From Petunia secreta (lineage: Eukaryota > Streptophyta > Magnoliopsida > Solanales > Solanaceae), in contig JARKIP010000065.1 in the NCBI GenBank assembly GCA_029990175.1, positions 8,622,501-8,686,500 on the forward strand: a stretch of DNA of 64,000 nt. Reading direction: 5' to 3'. The number at the start of each line of letters is the position of its first letter. Position 1 is the first letter of the stretch. Both the position numbers and the translations under genes were made by a program. Below, in pieces: positions 20,228 through 31,619 of the stretch. The notes under the pieces were generated by a model that ran no database searches, was not told the origin of the DNA, and was given only the letters and a program-made list of their open reading frames with translations.

Positions 20228-20727
20228 ATGGTCTGGTGGAATAATGGCAATCCATCTTTTGAAACAATCCTTACAGAGTCATACATTGACTCCGACGATA
20301 TGGTACTTCACTTTTGGGTTACTCTCTCTGTAACGTAGCTTTTAGCTATTGATTTTTGGTTAATGTTTATTTTTTATTTCCACAGATTCTTCCGTCCGGC
20401 ATCTGGGAGTATCTGCCTAATGAGACCACGACTACCATCGTAGAAGTTGACGGGAAACAATAGACTATGAAGCTTGCCACTGGTAAAACAGGTCGAAAAA
20501 GGTTAAATAAGGGTTGGGGAGATTTTATATTGCACAACAATCTGAAGGTATCTGCACATGTTAACTTTGAACTCGTTGAATGTAATGCTGAAATTGTGAA
20601 GTTTAAATTCTCCATGTTTGGTTATTTGAACAAAGATGATGCTGTATTTAAGGCTTCTGATTCGGATGAAGATAACCCCACCCTAAGTGGTGAAGGAACT
20701 CCGGCCGATCCTATTATGGTTGATTAG
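20228..20727 (+). pseudogene. Small B3-domain gene, one internal stop (B3 locus 5)
   Basis: Exon 1 is 20228-20302 (MVWWNNGNPSFETILTES, then DDM|GTACTT) and exon 2 is 20386-20727 (after TTCCACAG), a total of 138 codons in one frame. Exon 2 begins ILPSGIWEYLPNE and contains RKRLNKGWGDFILHNNL and HVNFELVE, a B3 domain; the tail is acidic (SDEDNPTLSGEG) and ends GTPADPIMVD. A TAG at 20461-20463 is codon 26 of exon 2, the same codon that is TGA at 18658-18660 and intact TGG (Trp) at 35455-35457. Apart from that codon the gene looks complete, with a TATA box and good splice sites. Expected product: a nuclear DNA-binding protein of the REM-like B3 type; as read it is truncated. Confidence 0.7.
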
Positions 20728-21111
20728 TATAGCAGTATTCTATGTTATTAGCAGTATTTAAATGCACTTCATGATCTGTTTTTGGGATAAACATTTTTTT
20801 TGGATGCTATATGTCATAGTAAATGTTGTTTAGCAATACTTAATTGCATTTTTATGAAGTTGTTAATATAGTGACGATTGTTGATCCAAATTAAATTGGC
20901 AGTTAAATTTTTTGTAATATCAATATGACTAAACAATTAAACTGGTCACAATGCAGATTGTCATAGTACCAAAATATGCATTGTAACGGTAAGCACTGTG
21001 AAATTTTACAACGCGGGAGGTATAACCAAACCTCAACATAACAAAACCAGCAAATAAAAATGTGCCTAAAGAGGGTTTGTACTAGTAGATTTTGATATCA
21101 CAAACATACAT

Positions 21112-21917
21112 TCAATTAAGCGACATGCTGCTGTCAATAATCGAGATCATAATGGGGAAATCCTTGTCGTTTGTCACAGCTTTCATTGCCACCTTTACCA
21201 AATCATCAGCATGTTTTTGATCTGCTTCCTTTCCTTTCAGCCTCTCTTTAAGTGATGCATGTCTACCCTCCAAAGATGCAATCTCTCCTCTCAGACTAAT
21301 AACTTCGCGATCTAAATTATTGTTCGCTTTAGTCACACTCTCATAGCGAGCAACTTTCTCATTAATCCCGATATTTATTTCCTAAAAATTGAATCATATT
21401 TCGTTAAACTTATCTAGTGGAGTCATTATATTGAGAATTGACAAAAAAGCAGGTAAGAGTAATAAGTACCTTGGACGGATTTGATGAGGTTCCTTTATCA
21501 CGTTGAGGCTTATACAAAACATCAACGTAATTCACTTGGCGGATGATGCGAACACTCCACCTCATAGTTGCAAGCCGACGCTCAAATAATTAAAACTGTA
21601 CATGATCTCCCTCCTTTAAACCATTGTCCGTAATGAATTTTCGCCACCCAGTAGTAAATTTAGTAATGGTACCTCCACGTCGACCAACTGTAACTGCCCA
21701 AGCTCTCCTATCACCGTGAAGAAAGCAAAGTTCTACCTTATCCGGCATAAATTGAATGATTCTCGCAGGCAGATGCTGTAGTTAGACAAAACAGTAAAAA
21801 TAACATCTTAAAATGCTATGTTATAACAAATCATGCAATAAGTTTAAAAAGTACCATAGAACCCATTTTGATGTATGATTTGGACATTAGCACCTCAAAC
21901 TGTAGAGGTTCTTCCAT
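21112..21917 (-). pseudogene. B3-domain protein with coiled-coil tail, one internal stop (B3 locus 6)
   Basis: Minus strand, three in-frame exons: 21917-21855 (MEEPLQFEVLMSKSYIKMGS, donor ATG|GTACTT), 21775-21470 (after AACTACAG) and 21381-21112 (after TTTTTAG). Exon 2 shows B3 blocks HLPARIIQFMPDKVELCF, RAWAVTVGRRGG, TTGWRKFITDNGL and KEGDHVQF. A TAA at 21590-21592 follows VQF directly; the frame then continues LFERRLATMRWSVRII to the end of the exon. Exon 3 is a long coiled coil (LDREVISLRGEIASLEGRHA, LKERLKGKEADQKHADDL). The total would be about 213 codons. Same architecture as the loci at 4.2 and 16.7 kb. The only lesion seen is the single stop. Confidence 0.7.
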
Positions 21918-22700
21918 TGTTGCTTCGCTGATGCCTCTAGGTTTAGGTTCCTTCCTTAGGAGTTGTAGGTGAAATGCAAACGTCACTGTCTTTAATAACC
22001 TGAACTTCCCTCCAAAAATTTTATTTCTCGCCAAAATCATATTATGTGCCATTAAATAAACTATAATAATAGACGTGTCCATTCACCCAATTGTGCAATT
22101 TGCACTTTGCACCCTTGACGATTGGGGGTATTTGGTAATTACACCTTATCCTATTTACTTTAATGATTTTCACCCTAATTTCCTTAATTTGTTGAAAAAT
22201 AATAAATAATCAATTGAAAAGGAAAATAAATAAATAACATTACTAAACTACATCTCTTCTTTGACCATCAGAAGGAATATATTACCTTCGGTTTTTAGAT
22301 CAACTAGTATTTGATTGGACATGCAATTAGCAACTATAGAGATGCTTCCATACCATTAAGTTCTAATAACGGGTTAAAATACAGTGTTGTTACTTTTAAG
22401 TTGATGTAGCGGAGTATAATGATATGAAGAAATTCTAGGCCAACAAAAAACATTCAACGATTTCATTAACGGTTTACAACTGATTCCATCACGTACTACA
22501 ACATTCCTAGGAACAACAATGAAGCTTCTAACACGAAGTAAGAAACGGACAATGACCACAATCACTTGCCACGAACACAACAAGATAGAAAAAAATATTG
22601 CATTTGACGACAGGAGAAACTAACACAAGCACAAATATGGCATTAACAACTAGACACCAACAGAAACACTACACTCCAACACAAACATGGAATCTAAAAC

Positions 22701-23054
22701 CTAATTCAGATCCAAAAAGAGGGACTTCTTTCCGTTAGCCATGGGAATAGTCTTTAATCTCTGGGAAGGGTCATGGGAAGATACGTTCGATGATATGCAG
22801 ATCACGACCTTAGGCTTCTTTTTCTGTTGGTCCTGATGCATCGAATACAACATGGTAAGCGGAGGATCAGTCAACAACACATGACTGACATAATCGGTAC
22901 TCATTTCCGCACCCAGCCTAGAAATAAACTCGTTCACTTTCATCTTCAATCTGTCTAGCGTAGAACGACATTCATTGTATAGTGACTGATGTCCGCCAGG
23001 AGAAGCTGGAATTTTGACACCTTGAAGATTTGGTTTGGTTGGGGTACCAGCCAT
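22701..23054 (-). CDS. Short coiled-coil protein, intact
   Basis: Minus strand ORF of 117 codons from ATG 23052-23054. An upstream TATA (CAGTATAAATTG) lies near 23147 on the same strand. The first half has heptads (LDRLKMKVNEFISRLGAEMS), the second is basic and Ser-rich with QQKKKPKVV and a Lys-rich end. It is the intact paralogue of the frameshifted gene at 14.2-14.6 kb; conservation between the two, including SLYN and EFISR blocks, supports a real protein. No signal peptide, membrane segment or catalytic motif is visible. Function unknown; association with the coiled coils of neighbouring B3 proteins is only a hypothesis. Confidence 0.62.
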   Translation of the reverse strand: MAGTPTKPNLQGVKIPASPGGHQSLYNECRSTLDRLKMKVNEFISRLGAEMSTDYVSHVLLTDPPLTMLYSMHQDQQKKKPKVVICISSNVSSHDPSQRLKTIPMANGKKSLFLDLN

Positions 23055-23599
23055 TTGTAGAGTTGGATGTATTTTTTGACTACTTCTATGAGAGAAGAAT
23101 TAAGCTTGAAGAGTTGCACATATAATAAAAGAACAAATGGTCAATTTATACTGGTTTTAGAAGGCTTATCCACTAAGTTATCGTCCACCCTTTTCTCGTA
23201 TGTATACAAATCCAAAGTCCAAGGAAAAAATAATGATGATTAGGGTTTGAATAAGAAACCACTAAGCATGCATACCTTTAATCTTGTAGGACCTATAGGA
23301 GGATTAACTTGTGTAAGTGGACAAATCTACATCAAGGAGCTTAATCCAAATGTGACACGCTTGTGAAGTTTTATTTTGACTCATTTCTTTTTATTTAATA
23401 TTTTTTTAAAAGAAAAGTAATAAGAAATGCTCCAAATGGACTTGTTAGCCAACAAAAAAGAGCACCAAGGCACAGAACAGACAATAACAATGAAATATGT
23501 CCAATACAAGCGTTACAATATTTATACACATAATTCTTATTGCACATTTGTGTTAAGCTCACGAACAACGTGGTGTTACACAAATTGAATTTAAACTAG

Positions 23600-23690
23600 T
23601 GTAAATGACAAAAGAATTGATGTTATGACGTTGGGGTGAAGGGTTCGAGTCTACTTAGGTATAATTATTGACAGTTTTTGTTTATTTATT
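23600..23690 (+). repeat. SINE 3' fragment
   Basis: GAAGGGTTCGAGTCTAC (B-box like) and a T-rich tail, similar to the 3' part of the element at 18.0 kb; no A-box is visible. Confidence 0.4.
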
Positions 23691-23721
23691 TTTTTTTAAG
23701 ACATATAAAAATAATTTTGTA

Positions 23722-25168
23722 GGACCAATTTCAATTTAGCTTTGATTCAAATAATTTAAATTGGTCATTGATCTCACATTCGTTGAAAAAGTATCCTTCA
23801 CGATACATTATACTTGATCGTTTGCTACACAGATAACATAAGACGATCTACTGATAAATAACATCCGTGTTATAATTACTGATATGACCAATTTCTAATT
23901 AACTTTTATTCAAATAATATAAATTGGTCATTCATCTTATAATTCCTTGAAAAAGTATAATTGAATCTTATACTTGATCTTACGCTCCATTGATAATAGA
24001 AGACGATCCACACATAACTAACGGTCGTGTTATAATGACATGACCAATCGCAAATTAGCTTCCATTTAAATAATATAAATTAGTCATTGATCAACACATT
24101 CGTTGAAAAAGTATCCTTGATGACACATTATACTTGATCGTACGCTACACTGATAACATAAGACGATCTACTGATAAGTAACATCCGTGTTATAATTAAT
24201 GATGTGACCAATTTCTAATTAACTTTTATTCAAATAATATAAATTGGTCATTCATCTTATAATTCCTTGAAAAAGTATAATTGATGATACATTATACTTG
24301 ATCTTACGCTCCATTGATAATAGAAGACGGTCAAAAGATAACTAACGGTCATGTTATAATGGCATGACCAATCTCAAATTAGCTTTCATTCAAAGAATAT
24401 AAATTAGTCATTGATCAACACATTCGTTGAAAAAGTATCCTTCATGACGCATTATACTTGATCGTACGCTACACTGATAACATAAGACGATCTACTGATA
24501 AGTAACATCCGTGTAATAATTAATGATATGACCAATTTCTGATTAACTTTTATTCAAATAATATAAATTGGTCATTCATCTTATAATTCCTTGAAAAGGT
24601 ATAATTGATGATACATTATACTTGAGGTTCTTCAATTGATAATAGAAGACGATCCACAGATAACTAACGGTCGTGTTATAATGACATGACCAATCTCATA
24701 TTAGCTTTCATTCAAATAATATAAATTGGTCATTGATCTACACAATCGTTGAAAAAGTATCCTTCATGACACATTATACTTGATTGTACGCTAAACCGAT
24801 AGCATAAGACTGTCTACTGAGAAGTAACATCCGTGTTATAATTAATGATATGACCAATTTCTAATTACTTTTATTCAAATAATATAAATTGGTCATTGAT
24901 CTTATAATTCCTTGAAAAAGTATAACTGATGATACATTATACTTGCTCTTTCGTTCCATTGATAATAGAAGACGATCCACACATAACTAACGGTCGTGTT
25001 ATAATGACATGAGCAATCTCAAATTAGCTTTCATTCAAATAATAAAAATTGGTCATTGATCACAAATTTTGAAAAAGCATCCTCCATGATACATTATACT
25101 TGATTGTACGCTAAACCGATAGCAGAAGACCATCTAGTAATAACTAACGTTCGTGTTATAATGATATG
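23722..25168. repeat. Satellite-like tandem array, ~160-bp monomers in A/B dimers
   Basis: Nine monomers start with GACCAAT near 23723, 23886, 24042, 24206, 24366, 24530, 24688, 24852 and 25011 (the last GAGCAAT). Spacings alternate about 163 and 158, so the dimer period is 319-324 bp. Type A has CTCAAATTAGCTTTCATT and ACATTCGTTGAAAAAGTATC; type B has TTCTAATTAACTTTTATT and TATAATTCCTTGAAAAAG. Each monomer opens with TGACCAAT and has ATTGGTCA about 30 bp later, an inverted pair. The array ends where repeat R begins. Confidence 0.92.
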
Positions 25169-25582
25169 ACCATGAAATTGAATAGTTCTAGATGTAATGC
25201 AATAGGCCTATGCCATGCAATTGAATTGTAGAAGCAACTCGATATGCTACATCAAGCAAATCAATGGTAGTCGATGTAGTTTTGTAGGCTACATACGTCT
25301 CCCGAATTAATAACTGTAGATGTAATACAATAGGTTAATCGCATAATTCCATGTTTGTGTTGGTGCATAAGGATAAGAAGACATCACCGGACCATACCAT
25401 ATTGGTGTATTAAATCTAAAAATATGTTTATTTACTCCTATATATTAGTCAAGAGAACTCATATTCTAATCAATCATAAAAACCGCATCGCTAGCAGGGG
25501 TAAAGTGATTCAAAAGCGAAAATAACAGTGACTTCAGGTACCTCACTGATAATTTATTTGTTGCTAAACAATCACCTTTTTA
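25169..25582. repeat. Dispersed repeat family R, copy next to the satellite array
   Basis: Very similar to 19640-20022, including the CATCGCTAGCAGGGGTAAAG and GACTTCAGGTACCTCACTG segments; it ends at CACCTTTTTAA. Confidence 0.82.
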
Positions 25583-25611
25583 AAATTATAACTTTTAAAA
25601 AAAATATAGAA

Positions 25612-25775
25612 AACCCAGCCTACCAATGGTTAAGGAATATGTATTTTAACCGTTATTGGCCTATCGACTAATCATGATGGCGCTGTGGTCTCACCGTGTA
25701 CTCTAAAGCTCTATTTCGCCTGTGGGTTGCGTGTTCGAGCCCTCGCCTCCACATTTTATTCCCCAATAGATAGCA
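25612..25775 (+). repeat. SINE-like element, copy 2
   Basis: Same family as 19035-19200; here the B-box-like block GTGTTCGAGCCC is nearer to the tRNA consensus. Confidence 0.55.
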
Positions 25776-26641
25776 TCAGCTCTCAAACTGTCATTTTGTT
25801 TTTCTACACCTAAGTTATGGTCCCATCTTATTGTTGAATCTCAACCTTTTTCTACTCTTTTTTTGGTCCACTTTTTCAACTTTTCGACAAATGCGAAGTC
25901 TAATAAAGATATGATTATTAGGGCTTGCATGACAAAAGTTGTCCACTAAGCACGCGGACCTATAGAAGAATTTATGCACCTGATAAAGTTGAGGATTTAC
26001 ATGTAACCAATCAGATGGCATAAAGTTGATAAACCCATGAATTTCTGTTGCCTACTTTCGGTTTCCGTTCTCTTTTGTTTTTTAGTCTAAGAAATGATAT
26101 AGTTCACTCTTCTTCTTTATACGATGAAAGAGAAGAATAAAATTTGAGTCGTTTGTAGGTGTTATTCTTGAATGAAACTTTGTAGACGCATACCTTTTAT
26201 TTCACTTATGTAATGCTGTAATTTGTCGTGTGATACTTATTTAATTTCAACATATAAGTAGAAGTGTCACTATCCACGCAACCAAGGAAATCAATCCTAT
26301 CACGCTTGCCATTAATCAATGACATATGAATAGTTGACCATCCAATAGGCCACTTCATGTTACTTGACTACTTGTAGATGCTTAATTATTGGCAACATTC
26401 TAAGATTGGATAGTTCATGTGATGGAATAGGCTACATCTTGCAATTGAATATTCATATTGCAATCGTATGCGTACAGGTGTAGTGGAACAACCTACATCT
26501 TACCAACACTTCGTTGTAGATGCAATGCGTTAGCCTACGTCTCATAGTTGTAGTTGTGTAGCAGTTGGCTACACGACGCGATTGGAAACTTTGGGTAATG
26601 CACTAGGCTGATTAGCGCAGCGTTTGGTTGGTAGCCGCAAA
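25776..26641. other. Intergenic sequence with R-like units
   Basis: No gene. Around 26350-26600 are further degenerate units of the R type (GTAGATGCAATGCGTTAGCC, CTACATCTTGCAATTGAAT). Confidence 0.4.
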
Positions 26642-26864
26642 ACGGGGTCATTTGGTACTCTGTTTTAAGGGTAAATGAATATTTTAAATAATAATATTAT
26701 TTGTTAATTTGTAATATATCAATGAATCAACAAATAATTTGTACGTTATAATATTTTCATGGTTAATACTCGCATTACTAATACCCACATTATTAATACA
26801 TATATTACCAATACCTACATTACTAAAGCCTGCATAAAACTAGTCTTCTACCAAATGACTCCGT
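26642..26864. mobile_element. MITE with 16-bp terminal inverted repeats
   Basis: ACGGGGTCATTTGGTA at the left and TACCAAATGACTCCGT at the right are inverted repeats with one mismatch; the 223-bp interior is AT-rich with no ORF. The superfamily is not clear; no confident target duplication was identified. Confidence 0.65.
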
Positions 26865-27110
26865 AGTGCAATTGGCGACTCCCTAGTGCGATTTGCTGCT
26901 TTATTTAATTGAATAGTTGTAAATGTAATGCAATTTGATAAGCCATGGAAGAGTCTACATCGTTAGTAGAATATGACTTCATTTAGTAGAATATACTAAA
27001 AATCATGCAATACAATTGCCACTCACAACTCGAAGTCGATGTAGTCTAATCGGGAGTTGATGAAGCTCAATTGATATAATCTTCCATATGGATTCACTAT
27101 ACTAGTATAA

Positions 27111-27385
27111 TCTTTATAAGATCATGTTGATAATGCTCGACCAAATGCAATTGCATTATCTACATGATCTTATAAGATTTAATCTGTTAAGGTCCATGCT
27201 ATAGCGAAGGAAGGTTAATGTAGTACTATTAAGGGCAATTACATTTAATCTTATTGCTCGACCTTAATATATTAAATCTTCCTTCACTATAGCATTGACC
27301 TTAATAGATTAAATCTTATAATATCATGTTGATAATGTAATTGCATTTGGTCGAGCATTATTAACATGATCTTATAAGATTTAAT
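27111..27385. repeat. Long inverted repeat with ~100-bp arms
   Basis: The left arm (27111-27213) and right arm (27279-27385) are inverted copies: both contain ATGCTCGACCAAATGCAATT, TAAGATTTAATCT and TATAGNGAAGG in opposite orientation. Each arm itself contains a smaller palindrome around AAGATCATGTTGATAATG. A direct copy of the left-arm end plus spacer (GGAAGGTTAATGT, TTAAGGGCAATTACATTTAATC) follows at 27408-27470. Weaker echoes such as GATCATGTAAATACATCTGG occur to 28.55 kb. Confidence 0.85.
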
Positions 27386-27965
27386 CTATTAAGGTCAATA
27401 CTATAGTGAAGGAAGGTTAATGTCATAATATTATTAAGGGCAATTACATTTAATCTTATTCCTCGATTATGTAATATGTCTAACTACGGTTCATCATAAG
27501 TGATTGGAAGAAATTAATCAATTGTGTCAATCATTTCTCACAATATTCTAATAATATCACTTTGCTCAAGCAATTGCATTTGTCTACTAAGATTGTTCGT
27601 ACAAGTATCAAAGGTCATGACTGATAGGCTATCATTTTTTAGGTCAATGTTACGGCGAATGGTCGTGATAATTATGCAATAATATTCCAATCTTATTTGA
27701 AAATCTAGCTTGATGTACCAACTAGTCACCCGGTGGTACATAGTAGGTAATTAACGATTCTTAATCAATTGATATGACTTGTATATTACGGTTACTACGT
27801 AAAATAATGTTGATCATGTAAATACATCTGGTCCTCTAAGATTGGCGATCACTTCAAGTCAATCCTATCGTCATAAAAGGTTAACGTCATACAGTGATGT
27901 TACAATCATTTTTTTTTATTCCTCGATAATGAATTTTGAAAATCAAGATTACCAACTGTTGCATG

Positions 27966-28190
27966 ATCCCTCCCGTTCCAATTTTTTTGTCGGTTTTCAA
28001 ATTCAAGAGTCAAATGAGTTTTCCTATGACTACAATCTTTTTATATATTTTTTAGGTTATCTGACTTGTAATTTGTTGAGACTTATAGTACCTTTCGAGT
28101 AGCTTTGAAATATATAAGTGTTATTTCAAAAAAGTTAAGGCTTTTATGTCCTAATTTAAGGTTAAATTTAACAAGTTTGACTCTCCAAGG
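27966..28190. mobile_element. Stowaway-type MITE fragment
   Basis: Begins TCCCTCCCGTTCCAATTTT, the TIR style of plant Stowaway elements that match conserved gene-flanking MITEs, followed by GTCAAATGAGTTTTCC. A matching right end was not found, so it is probably truncated or diverged. Confidence 0.4.
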
Positions 28191-28835
28191 AATAATTATG
28201 ACAAACAAATTGGGAAAAATGGAGCATCAATTATGTCTCAATTTAATCTTATTGTATCATGTAGGTCATGCAAACGCATTTGGTCATCCGATGTTGAACA
28301 TGCAATGGTTACTGAAAAGACGAAGTCAAAACTAGAATTTGTTTTGACTTTAGACTTTATCGGTACGTCAATGTCTTACAATCACGTGGCAATTTTTTTT
28401 GATAGTCTACTGTTATCTTTCAAATAGACATTCTATGATACATATTAGGTAAATTAACAACTCCTTATCAATTAATATCAATGGTATATTAGTGCAATCT
28501 TAGAAGATCATGTTGATCATTCAATTGCATTTGGTATCCATTGTAGACTATAGGTTAATCGTATTAGACAATCCCGAGGATACAATCATGTTGCAATTGC
28601 ACTTTAAACAATATAATACACTAAATCGTAGGAATTGTAATTGCGTCCATAACATATACAAGTTAATGCTACAAAACTTGGCGAAATTACTAAAGAGCAA
28701 GACATCAACTATTAATTACACAACTCTACGTAATAAAAATGTATACAAACTTTCTTTGTCTTTTATGCATAGTCATTTTCTTTCGTGGCAATGATCAAAT
28801 GGTATAGGTGGCATCAACCTCATCTAACCTTTGCC
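28191..28835. other. Intergenic sequence
   Basis: No supported gene. Short ORFs here show no recognisable features. Confidence 0.35.
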
Positions 28836-29074
28836 TATATAATACATGCTAATAGTGATTAGCTACACCGTATACTATCAAAATCTGATTCTATTGACTA
28901 AGTTGTTTGTTTGAGTTAGACACGCCAGGATCTTCTTGAGTTCTTCGACGGTTTGTTAAAATCATCTTCTATTGTTATTGCACCTTAATACAATCGTCAT
29001 ATACTTCTGTTTTTTTCTCTCAACAGAGATTCATCTAACGCTTGTTTTTTTTCTTTCTCATATTGAACAGCGAA
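28836..29074 (+). promoter_or_regulatory. TATA box and leader intron of the 29-kb coiled-coil gene
   Basis: TATATAATA at 28836-28844; candidate donor TCGACG|GTTTGT at 28950/28951 and acceptor TTGAACAG ending at 29070, four bases before the ATG. Confidence 0.5.
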
Positions 29075-29368
29075 ATGGAGAACAAGGATAAGGTGGAAAG
29101 TGCAGAAACCCACGAAATGTTGGGTTTTCGAGTTGAAAAAATACTAGCACCTGCGACGTGCATGAATGAGCATATCTTGGACATCCAGTGTAAGCTCCTG
29201 GAGATTGGGACTCTGCTTAGGCACATAAGCCAGGGAAACACCAATATCAAGGAAAACAATCGCCGACTGGAGAGGCTAGTCAGGACTGCTTTTCAAAATA
29301 ACATTGCCACTCAAATTGAGGACCCTCTGACCCCTCCTACCTCCCCTTCCCGCGAACCACAAGCTTAA
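29075..29368 (+). CDS. Short coiled-coil protein, 97 aa, intact
   Basis: ATG 29075 directly follows a splice acceptor. The N-terminus is charged (MENKDKVESAETHEMLGF). A heptad pattern covers about residues 18-72 (VEKILAPATCMNEHILDI, KLLEIGTLLRHISQ, NNRRLERLVRTAF), then a Pro/Thr/Ser tail (DPLTPPTSPSREPQA). It has the same length (97 codons) and leader-intron structure as the ORF at 34066-34359, and the C-terminal halves align (RRLERLV against RIQRLVV; PLTPPTSP against PLIAPQFS). It is likely a soluble protein that self-associates or pairs with another coiled coil. Family not recognised. Confidence 0.65.
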   Translation: MENKDKVESAETHEMLGFRVEKILAPATCMNEHILDIQCKLLEIGTLLRHISQGNTNIKENNRRLERLVRTAFQNNIATQIEDPLTPPTSPSREPQA

Positions 29369-31619
29369 AACAAAGACTAGGGTTTTGCTTCATGTCTTTA
29401 AGTTGTCAGGGGCGGGGCATATGTGCTGGATAGATATTAAGTCCTTTGATGGTTGTCATTTGTCTTTGAAGTTTGTCTTTTTTCGTTCAAGGTGGTCTTT
29501 TATCTTTTTTGTTGCTGTTCATGTATGAAGCCCCTATGATCAATGAATGTTATCGTTTTCGTTAATCTTACCAAAGTTGAGAAGCCTTGTTTGGTTCTAT
29601 TCTAATTAAACATACAGCTAAATAGGTAAATAACTTGTCCGACGCCGTAAAGTGCATAGCGTGATTGGCTTTCAATTAGTAATTGGTCATTGATTCAAAC
29701 CATTATATGATGTCAATTTGTCTTCCATAATCATCATATTAAATAAATAGTAATTGTCCATTTAGCTTCACCTATTAATTATCCACTTAGTTACTATTTA
29801 ACTCCCTATTAAGTTATCACATTATTGTAACATTTGGAATGTATCATAACTCCCCGTAGACTTGTAGTCCTCTTAATTGGAACTGGCTGTGAAATGATCA
29901 TCATATGGTAAGTATATATATATATTCTTCCAATATGTCATACATTTCTTGCAGTTTTTTTGAAGCTATACTTTTATTCTTCAAATACATTTATTAAAGA
30001 GAATTATTAATAACTCTAAAGACCCTCGTAAATGTGCAGCTCAAATTCACTGCAAACAGACACTTCGTTTCCCACTTAAGCGCGTAAATACCAACTCACA
30101 AGTGCCTCCTCATATTCCAGAAATAACAACAGTTGTACCTCAGATCTGTATGAACCTGTTGTTGATTTTTATGTGTTCTTCTTAACTTGGTAAGCTGACA
30201 TGTTTTATCTATGTAAAGACCAGATCTACAATTGGCCCTTTTAATTGGTAAAACATTGTGTTTTTTTTTTTTTGTCGGTTATGTGTTAATTAAGTTTTTT
30301 TTTATCATGTTAATTAGTATGCCATTGATGTCAATCACTCTTTAGCACCATCTCAAGTAGCCATTTGGCATCACAAAAGACTCCTATAAAGCTTCGTAGA
30401 CAGTTTCGCTTCCTCCTCGCTTCTTTCCTGGCGACTAGCTTCTCAAGTGGGCGGCTTATTTATATCCATTTCTTAATTGATGTTACACTGAAACTCTCCC
30501 AATTGTCTTGTCAATTTTATATTTACTTATCTTAACAATGTTATTTTTACTTAAGTGTATCTTATGTTTCCCTAATGCCAATGTACAGAATCAATTTCTC
30601 CACAATTCGATTAGGATAGGATAATAATATAGATTTCATAATCTAATCAAAAGATAATGAAATCTAGGACGTTGTAGTAAAAGGAACTACACACACTTCC
30701 ATTTCCCGCCACATATTTTTTGCTTTAAGGTTCAAACTAAATATTCGTTTTTGTGTAGGCGGGAGGTAAAATTGGAGGGATGTTACCGGTTCGAAGCGAA
30801 TTTTAGTGGCGTGAAACATACAGACATGATTTGCTGCTTACACAAGCAACCTTTTCGAATTTGGAAGGGAAACGCATGCAAAGCCTAATGAGGGACACTT
30901 AGCACTACTCCAACATGGATTGGGTAGTTAATAACGTGCAAGCAGAAGCAGGCTTTTTTAATTGGAAGGTAAAAGGCATGCAAAACAATTACCAAATCGC
31001 TGCAAGATAATGTTAGAGAACTGCAAATGCAAACAAATATTGATGGAGGGATAATGTTATAGATGTGCAAACGCTAACATAAATATAATTGATACAGTTG
31101 GATAAAATTGAATACAAATATTATTATCATATTCTTATCAAAAGTTAAATCTCAAGGACGTTGTTGCACAAGGGTTTATTTACATTTTCATTTCCCACCA
31201 AAATTATACCTCTAAATATTCAAGTAAACATTTCATTTTTGAAAGGCTGGAGGTCAAATATTCTGGGGAGGGGGGGGGGGGGGGGGGGGCAAATACTAGT
31301 TCTAACAACATTGGGTAGTACTAAGGTGTAAGGTGATTTTTAGTGGGATACAATATACGGTCATCATGATTACATACCCAACTAACCAAGACTCAAATTG
31401 GAAAACACTAGACACGCAACCCCTAATCAATTTGACATTGGATTGGATAGTCAATAACGTCCAAAGTCATTTGGTCACCCAAGGTAACTTTTGTCTTAAG
31501 GGCTAGTAAAGTAGTAGAAGCAACATTTTCTGATAAGAAGGTAAAATTGCAAAGCTTCTTTTAAGTTAGATTTGTAGAAATAATAAACTGGGAGGGAAAG
31601 GAGATCAAATGGCTAGATA
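29369..31619. other. Intergenic sequence, 2.2 kb
   Basis: No gene recognised. The first ~200 bp look like the 3' UTR of the 29-kb gene. A 20-base G run lies at 31270-31289. The parts around 30600-30790 and 31090-31320 repeat the theme TTTCCCGCC / AAATATTC / GGCGGGAGGT loosely and may be two relics of one repeat. Confidence 0.4.

Noticed and set aside
23722..25168. CRISPR-like array
   Set aside because: Repeats are contiguous ~160-bp monomers without unique spacers, in a plant nuclear sequence; it is a satellite-type tandem repeat.
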